A model generated the notes under the pieces. It did not search any database, was not told the DNA's origin, and was given only the letters and a program-made list of their open reading frames with translations. Shown piece by piece: positions 50,943 to 59,252 of a stretch of DNA of 64,000 nt. The DNA comes from Planctomycetales bacterium (lineage in GTDB: Bacteria; Planctomycetota; SZUA-567), in contig BNUQ01000008.1 in the NCBI GenBank assembly GCA_025997475.1, positions 7,870 through 71,869 on the forward strand. The letters are read 5' to 3'. Position 1 is the first letter of the stretch. Every line of letters starts with the position of its first letter. A program made the translations under genes and the position numbers.

Positions 50943-51365
50943 ATGTCCACTTGCGACCCCAAGCGTTTTGAGAATCTAAAAGCCGACCGGCGGGAATATC
51001 TGATGTTCGCGGCGGACGCCGCGCGCGACTTTTTGCGTCGGCGCCCGTTTTCGCGGGAGGCGTTGCTCGTCGCGGCGAATTCGCTGACGACGCTCGGTTT
51101 TTACGAGGACGGTTTGGCGTTCGACCGGCGGCTGTTTGAACTCGCGGCGAACGACCCGGTGGTGGTGTATAATTATGCGTGCAGTCAGGCGTTGAACGGC
51201 GATTTCGAGTGCGCGTTTTCGCTGTTGGAACAAGCCATTCGCCTCGGCTATCGCAACTCGCAACAAATCCGCCAAGACCCCGACTGGGACGCCGCCCGCG
51301 ACGACCCGCGCTTTTCGCGACTGCTGAACCTTGCGGAAAAGCAGTGTTTAGAGTTGAAAGTTTAG
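50943..51365 (+). CDS. Small TPR-like protein
   Basis: The 140-residue protein is all-helical with three TPR-like units (EYLMFAADAARDFLRRRPFS, EALLVAANSLTTLGFYEDGL, VVVYNYACSQALNGDFECAF). TPR-like folds mediate protein contacts; no partner is evident. The start ATG at 50943 lies close to the heptad element without a clear ribosome-binding site. The C terminus (LELKV and TAG) is heptad-derived, so the natural end may have been nearer to NLAEKQC. Confidence 0.8.
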   Translation: MSTCDPKRFENLKADRREYLMFAADAARDFLRRRPFSREALLVAANSLTTLGFYEDGLAFDRRLFELAANDPVVVYNYACSQALNGDFECAFSLLEQAIRLGYRNSQQIRQDPDWDAARDDPRFSRLLNLAEKQCLELKV

Positions 51366-51494
51366 AGTTTAGAAAAGAGCAATCGTCTGTTATAGTCATT
51401 TGACTTAAAAAAACGAACTTGAGCGCGTGGTCTGCGTGGTGAATTTTGACGTAACACCGTCCTTACTTAGCGACTTCCGCTTGCGGTAAATTAG

Positions 51495-51721
51495 AACCTA
51501 TCCGGCTGTCAACGAGCGTCGTCCCGTAGGGACGCAATGTCGGTAGAAACGATACGATAAAAATTCCCCGTCCCGTAGGGACGGAATGTCGGTAGCGCGA
51601 CATCAAGCGCCATTTAACCGACATTGCGTCCCTACGGGACGCGGTTTCAGGGCGGCGGTGTTTCTACCGACATTTTGCCCCTACGGGGCAAACGGCTGAT
51701 GGTCCGAGATGCGGATAGGTT
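51495..51721. repeat. 227-bp CCCGTAGGGAC palindromic element
   Basis: Terminal inverted repeats AACCTATCCG/CGGATAGGTT. Inside are GTCCCGTAGGGACGCAATGT, CCCGTAGGGACGGAATGTCG, and inverted ACATTGCGTCCCTACGGGAC and CGACATTTTGCCCCTACGGG. The pattern of conserved palindromic tags resembles REP sequences. Confidence 0.8.
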
Positions 51722-51771
51722 ATTAATGTTCTGATTTTTGCATCAAACGACGATAACCGGCGCGGTTTTCT

Positions 51772-51864
<93 letters not shown>

Positions 51865-51868
51865 AAGA

Positions 51869-52504
51869 ATGCCTCACCTTTCCCGCCTCCTCGAAAATTA
51901 TCCCGCGCTCGCCGGATGCGCCGACGCTTTACGGCGGACGGTCGCGGCGGTTTTGGCGTGCCAACAAAACGGCGGGACGCTGTTTGTCGCGGGCAACGGC
52001 GGGAGCGGCGCCGACGCCGAACATATCGCGGGGGAAATGTTGAAGGGCTTTCTGTTGCCGCGCCCACTCACGGTGGCGCAAAAAGAAAAATTCGCCGCGC
52101 AAGGTTTGGACGGCGAACAGTTGGCGAAAAAATTACAACGGGGTTTGCGGTGCGTGTCGCTGTTGTCGCATCCGGCGTTCGCCTCGGCGTTCGCCAACGA
52201 TGTGGACGCGGATTTGATTTACGCGCAACAATTATTCGCGTTGGCGCGAACGGGCGATGTCGTGTTGGGCATCAGCACTTCCGGCAACGCCGAAAATATC
52301 CGGCAACTTTTCATTACGGCGCGGGCGCTGAATTTGACGACCGTTTTATTGACCGGCAACCGGCGCGGCGCCGCCGAAAAATACGCCGACCTCGTTCTCG
52401 CCGTCCCCGCCGCCGCCACGCCGCAAATTCAGGAACTCCACCTGCCGCTCTACCACGCCCTCTGCGCCGAAGTCGAAGCGCGTTTTTTCGCCGAGCAAAG
52501 TTAA
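51869..52504 (+). CDS. GmhA-like SIS-domain phosphoheptose isomerase
   Basis: SIS-domain protein of the GmhA/DiaA group. GmhA makes D-glycero-manno-heptose 7-phosphate for lipopolysaccharide core. The 211 residues contain TLFVAGNGGSGADAEHIAGE and GISTSGNAENIRQL, typical sugar-phosphate loops, and the metal/active-site ELHLPLYHALC region near the end. No gmhB or hldE is nearby. A heptad run, not a normal leader, precedes it. The function could also be DiaA-like; GmhA is more likely from the EMLKGF block. Confidence 0.88.
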   Translation: MPHLSRLLENYPALAGCADALRRTVAAVLACQQNGGTLFVAGNGGSGADAEHIAGEMLKGFLLPRPLTVAQKEKFAAQGLDGEQLAKKLQRGLRCVSLLSHPAFASAFANDVDADLIYAQQLFALARTGDVVLGISTSGNAENIRQLFITARALNLTTVLLTGNRRGAAEKYADLVLAVPAAATPQIQELHLPLYHALCAEVEARFFAEQS

Positions 52505-52561
52505 GAGTTGAAAGTTGAAAGTTAAGAAAAAGTTAAAATTTGCGCTTCTTAAATCATTTTT

Positions 52562-52823
52562 CCGCTAAAAGCCCCCGACAGGGGGCGAAATTATGAATAA
52601 CCGGCGGTGGAGCGGGCGGCACTATCGCCCGCGTAACCGCCGGAAAAGCGCCGCCGCGAAGCAAGCCCCGCACGGGGCGAAATTATGATTTGTCGCGACG
52701 CGATAATCCCGCCCCTGCGGGGCTTATCTTTGTTTCGCGCGACCGGCGGTTTCGCTCACGGCTTTCGCCGTTTCGCTCCACCGCCGGTTATTCATCATCC
52801 CGCCCCTGCGGGGCTTTTAGCGG
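52562..52823. repeat. Palindromic element C, copy 1
   Basis: Left arm CCGCTAAAAGCCCCCGACAG to CCGGCGGTGGAGCG, right arm CGCTCCACCGCCGGTTATTC to GGGGCTTTTAGCGG, with inner hairpins GGGCGGC...GCCCGC and GCCCCGCACGGGGC/GCCCCTGCGGGGC. Confidence 0.82.
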
Positions 52824-52933
52824 ACACGTTCGCCGAGGCGGAGTCGTTGATGACAAATTCGCGTAACATCAGTTAAAAGTTAAAAGTTGAAGTTAAGAGT
52901 TGAAAGTTAAAAAAAGCGCTCGGCGCGGCAAAT

Positions 52934-53162
52934 TAAATTCCCCTCTACGGATAGTCCGCCCCAGTCCTCCGTAGAGAGGAATTACCCCGCTCAAACTTCT
53001 TATTTCAACTTTCAACTTTCAACTCTCAACTCTGCTCTTTTAAATTCCCCTCTACGGATAGTCCGCCCCAGTCCTCCGTAGAGAGGAATTACCCCGCTTA
53101 AACTTCTTATTTCAACTTTCAACTTTCAACTTTCAACTTTCAACTCTCAACTCTCAACTCTG
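52934..53162. repeat. Two 107-bp direct repeats with a CCTCTACGGA hairpin
   Basis: TAAATTCCCCTCTACGGATA begins at 52934 and again at 53041. Each unit has CCTCTACGGA/TCCGTAGAGG as a 10-bp stem around a CCGCCCCAG loop, then AACTTTC and AACTCTC heptads. Confidence 0.85.
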
Positions 53163-53165
53163 CGC

Positions 53166-55973
53166 TTAAAACTTCGCGTTCGCCCCGACCGTGAATTGCG
53201 ACGCGTGTCCGTCGCCCCACAGCCGTTCGTCGTAACGCGCGAACACTTCGTATTTGTCCCGAATGAGCGTCGTCAAGCCCAGACCGAGCAACAATCGATT
53301 TGCCCCGATGTCCGCGACGGGCGCGTCCCATTGTTGATTGTTGCCGGCGAAGCCGACGCGCATATCGTTGCTGTCTATATATTCGTGTTCCCAGCCCGCC
53401 CAAATTTCCGGCAAGACCGCGAAACTTTCGCCGACCTGAAACTTTTTGCCCGCCCGCAAATCGAGCGTTTGCAACAGCGACCAGTTGTTGTAGGCGTCCA
53501 CGCGCAGGTTCGCGCCGTTTGCCCCGCTTTCGCTGTAGGCGGGATTGTGCAAATAGGACAGCGACAGCGACGCCGACGGCGTCAGATAAAAATCTTGCGG
53601 CAGAGCGAAAGTGTAACCGGCGCGGTTATACCAACTGAAATCCACGCCTGTGCGTTCGTTTTTCGCGGTTACGCCCATTTCGCCGATTTGCCGCCGCGTG
53701 TCGATGAAGTGGACGCCGAGCGTCGGCGCGGTGTTGAAGAAAAATTTATCCCAATTGTAATTGCCGTAGAGACCGAGCCGCAACACGTTATCGACCGCCC
53801 AGCCGAAGCCGTGATACAATTCCGCGTGATTGTAAGAATAGCCGAGGAGCGCCCCCGCCTGCAATTCGCGCGAGAAGTTATAGCCGAGACCCGCGAGTAG
53901 CCCCAGACCGTCGAACTCATACCCGACCGCTTTACCGCTCCCTTGCGAGCCGAAACCGCCGTAGCCCTTGATAAAGCCGGTCATCTGCTTTTTCGCCACC
54001 GGCGAGCCGCCCGCCGCCGCGTGCGTTTCGTCAAAGAAGCGCGACGGCGTGTAAATATCGTCGGACGCGAGACCGGCGGCGAAGGTGTCGCCGAACAGTT
54101 GTCCGAGCGCGGCGTTGAATTGATAGGTCGCGGAGCGGGCAAGTTGCGTCGTGGCGGAGGCGCTGTTGGTGTTGTTTAGTTCGGTGATTAAGCGCCCGAA
54201 ACTGCCGTCGCGCCGTTTGGCGGTGGCGACCAACGCGGCGCGGACATCGGCGGGCGTCGAGTGGTTGCGCTCCATCGCGGAAATCGCGCCGGCGATGGCG
54301 GTGTTGGCGGACGAGGCGTTTTCCGCGGCGCGGCGAGTGCCGGCGTCGTTGACATCGGGCGTAACGCATAACTGCGCGCCGTCCATCACCGCGCCGTAGG
54401 TTAAGAAATCATTATCTTTAATTTTGCTTGCGGCATTGGCGGCAACGTTGTTAAACAAATGGTATCGCTCGCCGTAATTGCCGCCGTCAATATCGAACTT
54501 CGCGTTGTCGGCGACGCTCGCGGTGGCGGTGGCGATGACAATTGCCGTGTTTCCGCCGTTTATGACGGATTTGTATTCATTAAGGTTGAAATTGTAGTTG
54601 CCCTGTAACGCACCCTGTGCCGGATTCGTCCCCGACGACGCGCCGCTATTCAGGTATAAATTGCCGCCGTTGAAATTGACCGTGCTCTTGGCGGACGTGG
54701 CTAACCTGTCGGTAGAGACGGTGCCGCCGTGCAAGTTCAAGGTGCTGGCGATGACGTTGTTGCCGTTATCGAGGTCGATAAAACCCGCGCCGGTGATATT
54801 GCCGTGAACGGTGATGGTCTCGAAATTACTAATGTTGCGTTTGCCGTCGCCAGTCATCGTTAAAGTCGCGCCTTGCCTTATGGTTAAGGTGTTGCCGCGA
54901 ACCACGTCGGAATGATTGTCGGAGAGATAGTAGTTGTTATGACCGCCGAAAATCGCGCCGTTCTCACCGGGGGCGCCGCCGACGGTAACCGTGCCGGTAA
55001 TCTCAATGCGGTTGTGCGTGGCGGCGTTATTACCTATCGCTTGCCCGCCGCTTACGCCGCCTTTAATCGTGCCGCCTGCCAAAGTAACGACGTTGCCGTT
55101 GGCAGTGCCTGTGCCGCCGGTACCGCCGACCTTGCCGGCCTGACTGTCTTGCACCTGACCGCCGATGACGGTGTCGCTAATCGTGCCGCCGTGGACTATT
55201 ACAGTGTTGCCATTAGCGTTGCCGCTCCCGCCGGTAACGTCGCCGCCTTTAATCGCCCACGCGGAACCGTTGATAAATTCAACATAGTTTCCGGTTGCAT
55301 TGCCGACGACGGTTTCATAGGCGTCGCCGATGGCGGCAGTTCCGCCGCTGATTACCGCATTCGGACTGTTAGTGTAGTCGATGGTGACGTAGTTATTGAT
55401 TGCATTGGCGCCGTAGCCGCCCGCAATCAAACCTGTACTGACCGTCGCCGGTGTTATGCCGACCGTGCCGCCGGAAATAGTTACCGAGTTTCCGCTCGCG
55501 GTGCCGGCAAGCGCCGCGCCGCCGATAACGGCGCCGCCACTCGTGTAGCCAATCGTGTAGGTGCCTGCGCCAAGGGTTACGTGGTTGTTTGTTGCGTTGT
55601 CTGTCGCCGCAGTGCCAGTGTTAGCGCCACCGATAACCGAACCGTCAAAGACGCCTGCCGCTGGACTCGTGGTATTGTCAACGCCGGTTACTACAACGTT
55701 GTTACCGGTGGCAGTGGTATCGCTTCCTACGTAAGCGGATGCGCCAAGAAGAGGGGCGGGGGCTGGACCTGGGGAGCCGCCGGTGCCTATAACATCTCCC
55801 GCAAACGCCGCGCCGCCGCTCAATAAAAAACCCGTCGCGGCAAACAGCGCCGCGGCAAGCCGGGTAACGGCGAGCCGCACACCGAACGCCCGGGTAACGG
55901 CGACCCGCCCGCCGGTTAGCGTCCTGCCGCCCGCACGGGGGGGGGGCAAATGAGAATTTTTTTGCGCGCGCAT
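53166..55973 (-). CDS. Autotransporter with beta-helix passenger
   Basis: Type Va secretion: the C-terminal 12-stranded barrel inserts in the outer membrane and exports the N-terminal passenger. The 935-residue protein has a long basic leader and hydrophobic signal ending near GGAAFAGDV. Residues about 60-540 are Gly/Asn/Thr/Val-rich with repeats such as NVVVTGVDN, NNHVTLGAG and GNSVTISGG, typical of a parallel beta-helix. The barrel starts near 660 and ends with an aromatic residue (SQFTVGANAKF), the BAM signal. I chose the ATG at 55973, which has AAAGG at the right distance; the ATG at 55982 abuts it. Passenger codons are less GC-rich than neighbours. Ligand unknown. Confidence 0.92.
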   Translation of the reverse strand: MRAQKNSHLPPPRAGGRTLTGGRVAVTRAFGVRLAVTRLAAALFAATGFLLSGGAAFAGDVIGTGGSPGPAPAPLLGASAYVGSDTTATGNNVVVTGVDNTTSPAAGVFDGSVIGGANTGTAATDNATNNHVTLGAGTYTIGYTSGGAVIGGAALAGTASGNSVTISGGTVGITPATVSTGLIAGGYGANAINNYVTIDYTNSPNAVISGGTAAIGDAYETVVGNATGNYVEFINGSAWAIKGGDVTGGSGNANGNTVIVHGGTISDTVIGGQVQDSQAGKVGGTGGTGTANGNVVTLAGGTIKGGVSGGQAIGNNAATHNRIEITGTVTVGGAPGENGAIFGGHNNYYLSDNHSDVVRGNTLTIRQGATLTMTGDGKRNISNFETITVHGNITGAGFIDLDNGNNVIASTLNLHGGTVSTDRLATSAKSTVNFNGGNLYLNSGASSGTNPAQGALQGNYNFNLNEYKSVINGGNTAIVIATATASVADNAKFDIDGGNYGERYHLFNNVAANAASKIKDNDFLTYGAVMDGAQLCVTPDVNDAGTRRAAENASSANTAIAGAISAMERNHSTPADVRAALVATAKRRDGSFGRLITELNNTNSASATTQLARSATYQFNAALGQLFGDTFAAGLASDDIYTPSRFFDETHAAAGGSPVAKKQMTGFIKGYGGFGSQGSGKAVGYEFDGLGLLAGLGYNFSRELQAGALLGYSYNHAELYHGFGWAVDNVLRLGLYGNYNWDKFFFNTAPTLGVHFIDTRRQIGEMGVTAKNERTGVDFSWYNRAGYTFALPQDFYLTPSASLSLSYLHNPAYSESGANGANLRVDAYNNWSLLQTLDLRAGKKFQVGESFAVLPEIWAGWEHEYIDSNDMRVGFAGNNQQWDAPVADIGANRLLLGLGLTTLIRDKYEVFARYDERLWGDGHASQFTVGANAKF

Positions 55974-56051
55974 CGTCGTCATCCTTTATCAAAAGAGAAA
56001 ATAGTGGGCAATAACCCGCCGTTTTAACGGCGGGGAACTTAATTTCTTATT

Positions 56052-56396
56052 CCGCTAAAAGCCCCCGATAGGGGGCGAAATTATGAATAACCGACGGTGG
56101 AGCGGGTGGCGAAGCCGCCCGCGTAACCGCCGGAAAAATCCCGCTAAAAGCCCCCGATAGGGGGCGAAATTATGAATAACCGACGGTGGAGCGGGTGGCG
56201 AAGCCGCCCGCGTAACCGCCGGAAAAATCCCGCCGCGAAGCAAGCCCCGCACGGGGCGAGATGATGATTTGTCGCGACGCGATAATCCCGCCCCTGCGGG
56301 GCTTATCCCTGTTTCGCGCGTCCGGCGGTTTCGCTCACGGCTTCGCCGTTTCGCTTCACCGCCGGTTATTCATCATCCCGCCCCTGCGGGGCTCTA
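56052..56396. repeat. Palindromic element C, copy 2, with duplicated left arm
   Basis: CCGCTAAAAGCCCCCGATAG occurs at 56052 and 56141; the single right arm is CACCGCCGGTTATTCATCAT to GCGGGGCTCTAAA. The interior matches copy 1 closely (GCAAGCCCCGCACGGGGCGA). Confidence 0.82.
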
Positions 56397-56527
56397 AATT
56401 CCACCCCTCACTTGCCGCGATTCCCGCCTTCGTTTCATTTTTTTGTGATTTTTATGGGAATTTTTTGGGGAATGGGCGACGAATGGACGTGAAAAATTCC
56501 GCCCGCCGTCGCCAAACGCCACAAAAA

Positions 56528-56551
56528 AAAAGCACCCCCAACGGGGTGCTT
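56528..56551. terminator. Probable terminator downstream of the toxin-antitoxin pair
   Basis: AAAAAGCACCCC and GGGGTGCTTT form a 10-bp stem around AAC, with A/T runs. It is about 45 bp beyond the antitoxin stop, in the direction of transcription. Confidence 0.6.
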
Positions 56552-56593
56552 TCGCGGCGCGAACGCCATTCGTAATTTTTAATTTAAACGGGT

Positions 56594-56812
56594 CTATTTT
56601 TGCGCCGTTGGATGGGTGGCGTCCCAGTGGACTTTCGCTTTTTTCAAGAAATCGCCGAGGTCTTCGTCTTTCCAGTGGTCGCGTTGCCATTCGGTATAGT
56701 CGAACGATTCGCGCAATAAAAGCGTGATAAAACGCTCCGCTTCGACAATGCTCAATCGTTCCGACAGGGCTTGCATACCCTCGCTTTGGATAACGGCATC
56801 ATTTCTCATCAT
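56594..56812 (-). CDS. Probable antitoxin partner of the PIN toxin
   Basis: The 72-residue acidic helical protein begins MMRNDAVIQSEGMQALSERL; ERFITLLLRESFDYTEWQRD follows. The pattern is that of small helical proteins often paired with PIN or RelE toxins; no DNA-binding domain is certain. It overlaps the PIN gene by 14 bp, so the two are translationally coupled, with the toxin gene first. The role as antitoxin is inferred from that arrangement. Confidence 0.7.
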   Translation of the reverse strand: MMRNDAVIQSEGMQALSERLSIVEAERFITLLLRESFDYTEWQRDHWKDEDLGDFLKKAKVHWDATHPTAQK

Positions 56813-57233
56813 AATATCTTCCTAAAAAATCAACGGGGTTAATCAGGGTTATGTCTTTGACCGGCTTGTTCAATAATTTTTTATCGGTGGTGATAAAATA
56901 GTCGGCTTGCGCCCAAACCGCGCAAGCGATATGACCGGCGTCTTTCATTTTTATTCCTAATTTCATATATGCAAACGCCTGTTGCTCTATCGGGGGAGAA
57001 TACACAACGCAAGCGGCGGCGATATTTTCCCATAGCGCAATTCGGCTTTTGCGGTCGGCATACGGATTTTTTAAATTTTCGTATGCCAAGACAAATGACC
57101 ACACTAAATCCAACTGCCCGTCAAAGACCAACTGTTGTATTTGCAGTTTTGCCTCCGCCTCAATCTTCACCAGAATGTGCGATTGGTCGTCAAAAGGTCG
57201 ATTGTAGCAACAGTTGTCCAAATATATCTTCAT
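56799..57233 (-). CDS. PIN-domain protein, probable toxin
   Basis: The 144-residue protein is a PIN-like ribonuclease. It starts MKIYLDNCCYNRPFDD with the first catalytic Asp, has KIEAEAKLQIQQLV, and the later acidic residues in KMKDAGHIACAVWAQADYFI and TTDKKLL. In VapC-type toxins this fold cleaves tRNA or rRNA. AGGGA precedes the ATG. It is 7 bp downstream of corA and is more AT-rich than corA. Order toxin-antitoxin is the reverse of the usual VapBC. Confidence 0.85.
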   Translation of the reverse strand: MKIYLDNCCYNRPFDDQSHILVKIEAEAKLQIQQLVFDGQLDLVWSFVLAYENLKNPYADRKSRIALWENIAAACVVYSPPIEQQAFAYMKLGIKMKDAGHIACAVWAQADYFITTDKKLLNKPVKDITLINPVDFLGRYYDEK

Positions 57234-57240
57234 AATCCCT

Positions 57241-58224
57241 CTACCAATAATTTTTCTTGGTGAAAATCCACAGGCACGCGCCGACAATCAGTAGGCACAC
57301 CGCGCCGACGAAGGGGTAGCCGTAGGTCCAGTCCAATTCCGGCATCACTTTGAAATTCATTCCATACCAGCCGACGACAAAAGTCAGCGGCATAAAAATC
57401 GTCGAAATCACGGCGAGCAGTTTCATCACCTGGTTTTGCTGAAAATTGATTTGCGTGTGATAAACGTCGCGCAAGTGCGTCAGATATTCGCGCAACGATT
57501 GCGCTTCGTCGCGGAGACGACCGGCGCGGGCGATGAACGTGCGCAACTGCGAATTTTCCTGTTTGCCGGTTTTGCCGGTGGCGTTCGCCCCGTATTCCAA
57601 CAGCACTTGCGCCATATCAATCAGTTGCGAGTAATAGCGCGTCAGCGCCAGAATGTCTTTGCGAAGCGACATCAGCGTGCGCGTAAAATTGCCGAGCGTG
57701 TTGTCAAGGATGTTCTTTTCCAATTTCAGTAGTTTCATCTGCATTTCGGCTAAATACAACAAATCGTTTTCAATCAGCACGGCGAGCAATTCGCCGAAAA
57801 AAAGCAACACCGACCCTTCCGAATTGACGCGGGTGGCGACGATTTTTTGCAAATAATTTTCGACGGTGTTTTTGTCATCGACAAACAGCGCGCCTTTGGC
57901 GGTGATGACGAAAGCGCAACGAAGCGGCGGCGGCGCGGCGGGCGGCGGCGGCAAGGGCGTCGTTTCGTCCAAGACCTCGGCGTCTCTTTTGTCTTTCTTT
58001 TCTTTGTTGCCGCGATGTTTCGGCGCGTAAAACGTGCCGCGCACGTGGTCAACTTGTAACTCGGCTTTGGAAAAACGGCTGTTCTGCCACGGCAGAATCA
58101 TCGCGGCGGTGAAGTCCGCCGGCAACGGTTGCGCCAAATCCGCCGTCGTCGCGACCGCGACAATCGGCTTCGCGCCGGCGGCGGCGACCGGCGTCAATTG
58201 CTGGGAAATCTCGTAGATAATCAT
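57241..58224 (-). CDS. CorA-family magnesium/divalent cation transporter
   Basis: CorA forms pentameric channels for Mg2+ or other divalent metal ions. The 327-residue protein ends with two membrane helices, the first followed by the signature YGMN in VVGWYGMNFKVMPELDW. The long stalk helix is in LYLAEMQMKLLKLEKNILDN. A charged then Pro-rich insertion (HRGNKEKKDKRDAE, then PLPPPPAAPPP) at residues about 70-100 is unusual. The gene is closely followed by the PIN toxin-antitoxin pair. Confidence 0.93.
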   Translation of the reverse strand: MIIYEISQQLTPVAAAGAKPIVAVATTADLAQPLPADFTAAMILPWQNSRFSKAELQVDHVRGTFYAPKHRGNKEKKDKRDAEVLDETTPLPPPPAAPPPLRCAFVITAKGALFVDDKNTVENYLQKIVATRVNSEGSVLLFFGELLAVLIENDLLYLAEMQMKLLKLEKNILDNTLGNFTRTLMSLRKDILALTRYYSQLIDMAQVLLEYGANATGKTGKQENSQLRTFIARAGRLRDEAQSLREYLTHLRDVYHTQINFQQNQVMKLLAVISTIFMPLTFVVGWYGMNFKVMPELDWTYGYPFVGAVCLLIVGACLWIFTKKNYW

Positions 58225-58264
58225 GGTTTTCCCTAATTTTTTGTTTTTGGCGGAGGGAGCGAAA

Positions 58265-58391
58265 AAAAATTAAGAATGCAGAATTAAGAATTAAAAATGG
58301 TGGAGTAATTGGGTAAAAATAGCGCTTCGCGAATCTGAAAATAAAACCGACTTCTAAATTCTTAATTCTGCATTCTTAATTCTTAATTGAT
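58265..58391. repeat. Heptad/core element between corA and the ApbE-like gene
   Basis: AATTAAGAATGCAGAATTAA left, GGTGGAGT and AGCGCTTCGCGAATCTG core, AATTCTT, AATTCTG, CATTCTT, AATTCTT right. The ApbE-like gene ends inside it. Confidence 0.82.
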
Positions 58392-59252
58392 TTTCAGCGT
58401 TTCCCCGTTTTCGCGCGCGAGCCACACTTCGCTCGCCGGAAAATTCTGGACGGCGGCGGTTGCCGCGGCGTCGCGCTCCGCGTCCGGCAACGCTCCTATC
58501 CGCCGGGCAAGCCCCGCCGCGACGACGCTGTTATCGCGGGTGATGACGGTAATCGTCGCGCCGTCGCCGACGGCGGTCGCCGTCGCGCTATGGTCGCGGG
58601 CGCGGGGCGGGGCGGCGTCTAACGCCGTCGCGACTTTTTCGTTCGGCGCGTCCGGCTTGCCCGAATCGACAAAAGCGCCGAGCGTGGCGGTCGCGGTTTC
58701 GGACCGCGGCTCGCCGAAAGTTCGCCGGATGCCGCCGAGTTCCACGCTTATGTCGGCGACGCCGTATTTCCGCGCGAGCGCCGCCGCCGTGTCCACCGTC
58801 AAGCCGCGCGCCAAGAGGTCTAAATCGACAGTTCTTGCGCCCTTGCCGACTTTCATTCCCTCGCGCTGAAAAAGCAGGTCGCCGCCGCGCCCGACTGTGT
58901 TGCGCCCGACTGCGTCGGCGGTTAGCGCGTCGAGGCGCCGCGCCTCTTGCAATAATTGCCACGTCGTCGGTTCGACGGGCGACATTTCGCCGACGGGCAA
59001 TTGTCGAAAACCGTTGCTCGCCTGCGCAATCGCTTCGGCGGCGGCGGCGGCGTCTTCTTTGAGGCGCGTGAAAATTTCGGCGCGGTGCGGCGGCAATTTT
59101 ACCGTCAGTTGCAATTCGTCGCCGAACGCGGGAATCGTCCCGCGAAAAACTTGTAGTCGCGCCGGCGAGGATACGGCGGAATTACGGTTTAGCGCATACG
59201 CCACCACCGCGACGCCGGCGAGAATTAACAGTAGATGAATGGTTTTACGCAT
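58383..59252 (-). CDS. Degenerate ApbE-like protein
   Basis: ApbE proteins transfer FMN to membrane electron-transport proteins such as RnfG/NqrC. The 289-residue protein has an N-terminal membrane anchor and the ApbE-like core: AAEAIAQASNGFRQLPVGEM, VDLDLLARGLTVDTAAALAR (compare the GGIAKGYAVD block) and VADISVELGGIRRTFGEPR. The usual HIIDPRTG block and second nucleotide motif are not clear, so activity is doubtful. It overlaps the permease gene by 8 bp, and the two form an operon. The end EN GETLKIN lies in heptad DNA. Confidence 0.65.
   Translation of the reverse strand: MRKTIHLLLILAGVAVVAYALNRNSAVSSPARLQVFRGTIPAFGDELQLTVKLPPHRAEIFTRLKEDAAAAAEAIAQASNGFRQLPVGEMSPVEPTTWQLLQEARRLDALTADAVGRNTVGRGGDLLFQREGMKVGKGARTVDLDLLARGLTVDTAAALARKYGVADISVELGGIRRTFGEPRSETATATLGAFVDSGKPDAPNEKVATALDAAPPRARDHSATATAVGDGATITVITRDNSVVAAGLARRIGALPDAERDAAATAAVQNFPASEVWLARENGETLKIN

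Larger units (their letters stand above)
52505..53165. other. Repeat region between the gmhA-like and autotransporter genes
   Basis: Contains heptad pieces (52503-52545, 52872-52918, 53004-53034, 53112-53162), the 262-bp palindromic element C copy 1 and two 107-bp direct repeats. No gene; both flanking genes converge here. Confidence 0.8.
55983..56593. repeat. Palindromic region with element C copy 2 and shorter repeats
   Basis: No gene. After an AT-rich stretch with CCGCCGTTTTAACGGCGG, element C copy 2 spans 56052-56396, with the left arm present twice in an 89-bp direct repeat (56052 and 56141). A further AAAAGCACCCC/GGGGTGCTTT hairpin at 56528-56551 could terminate transcription of the antitoxin gene. 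Confidence 0.78.

Noticed and set aside
54912-55826. 304-codon rightward frame over the autotransporter passenger
   Set aside because: Antisense shadow of the repeat-rich passenger; no start signal or family.
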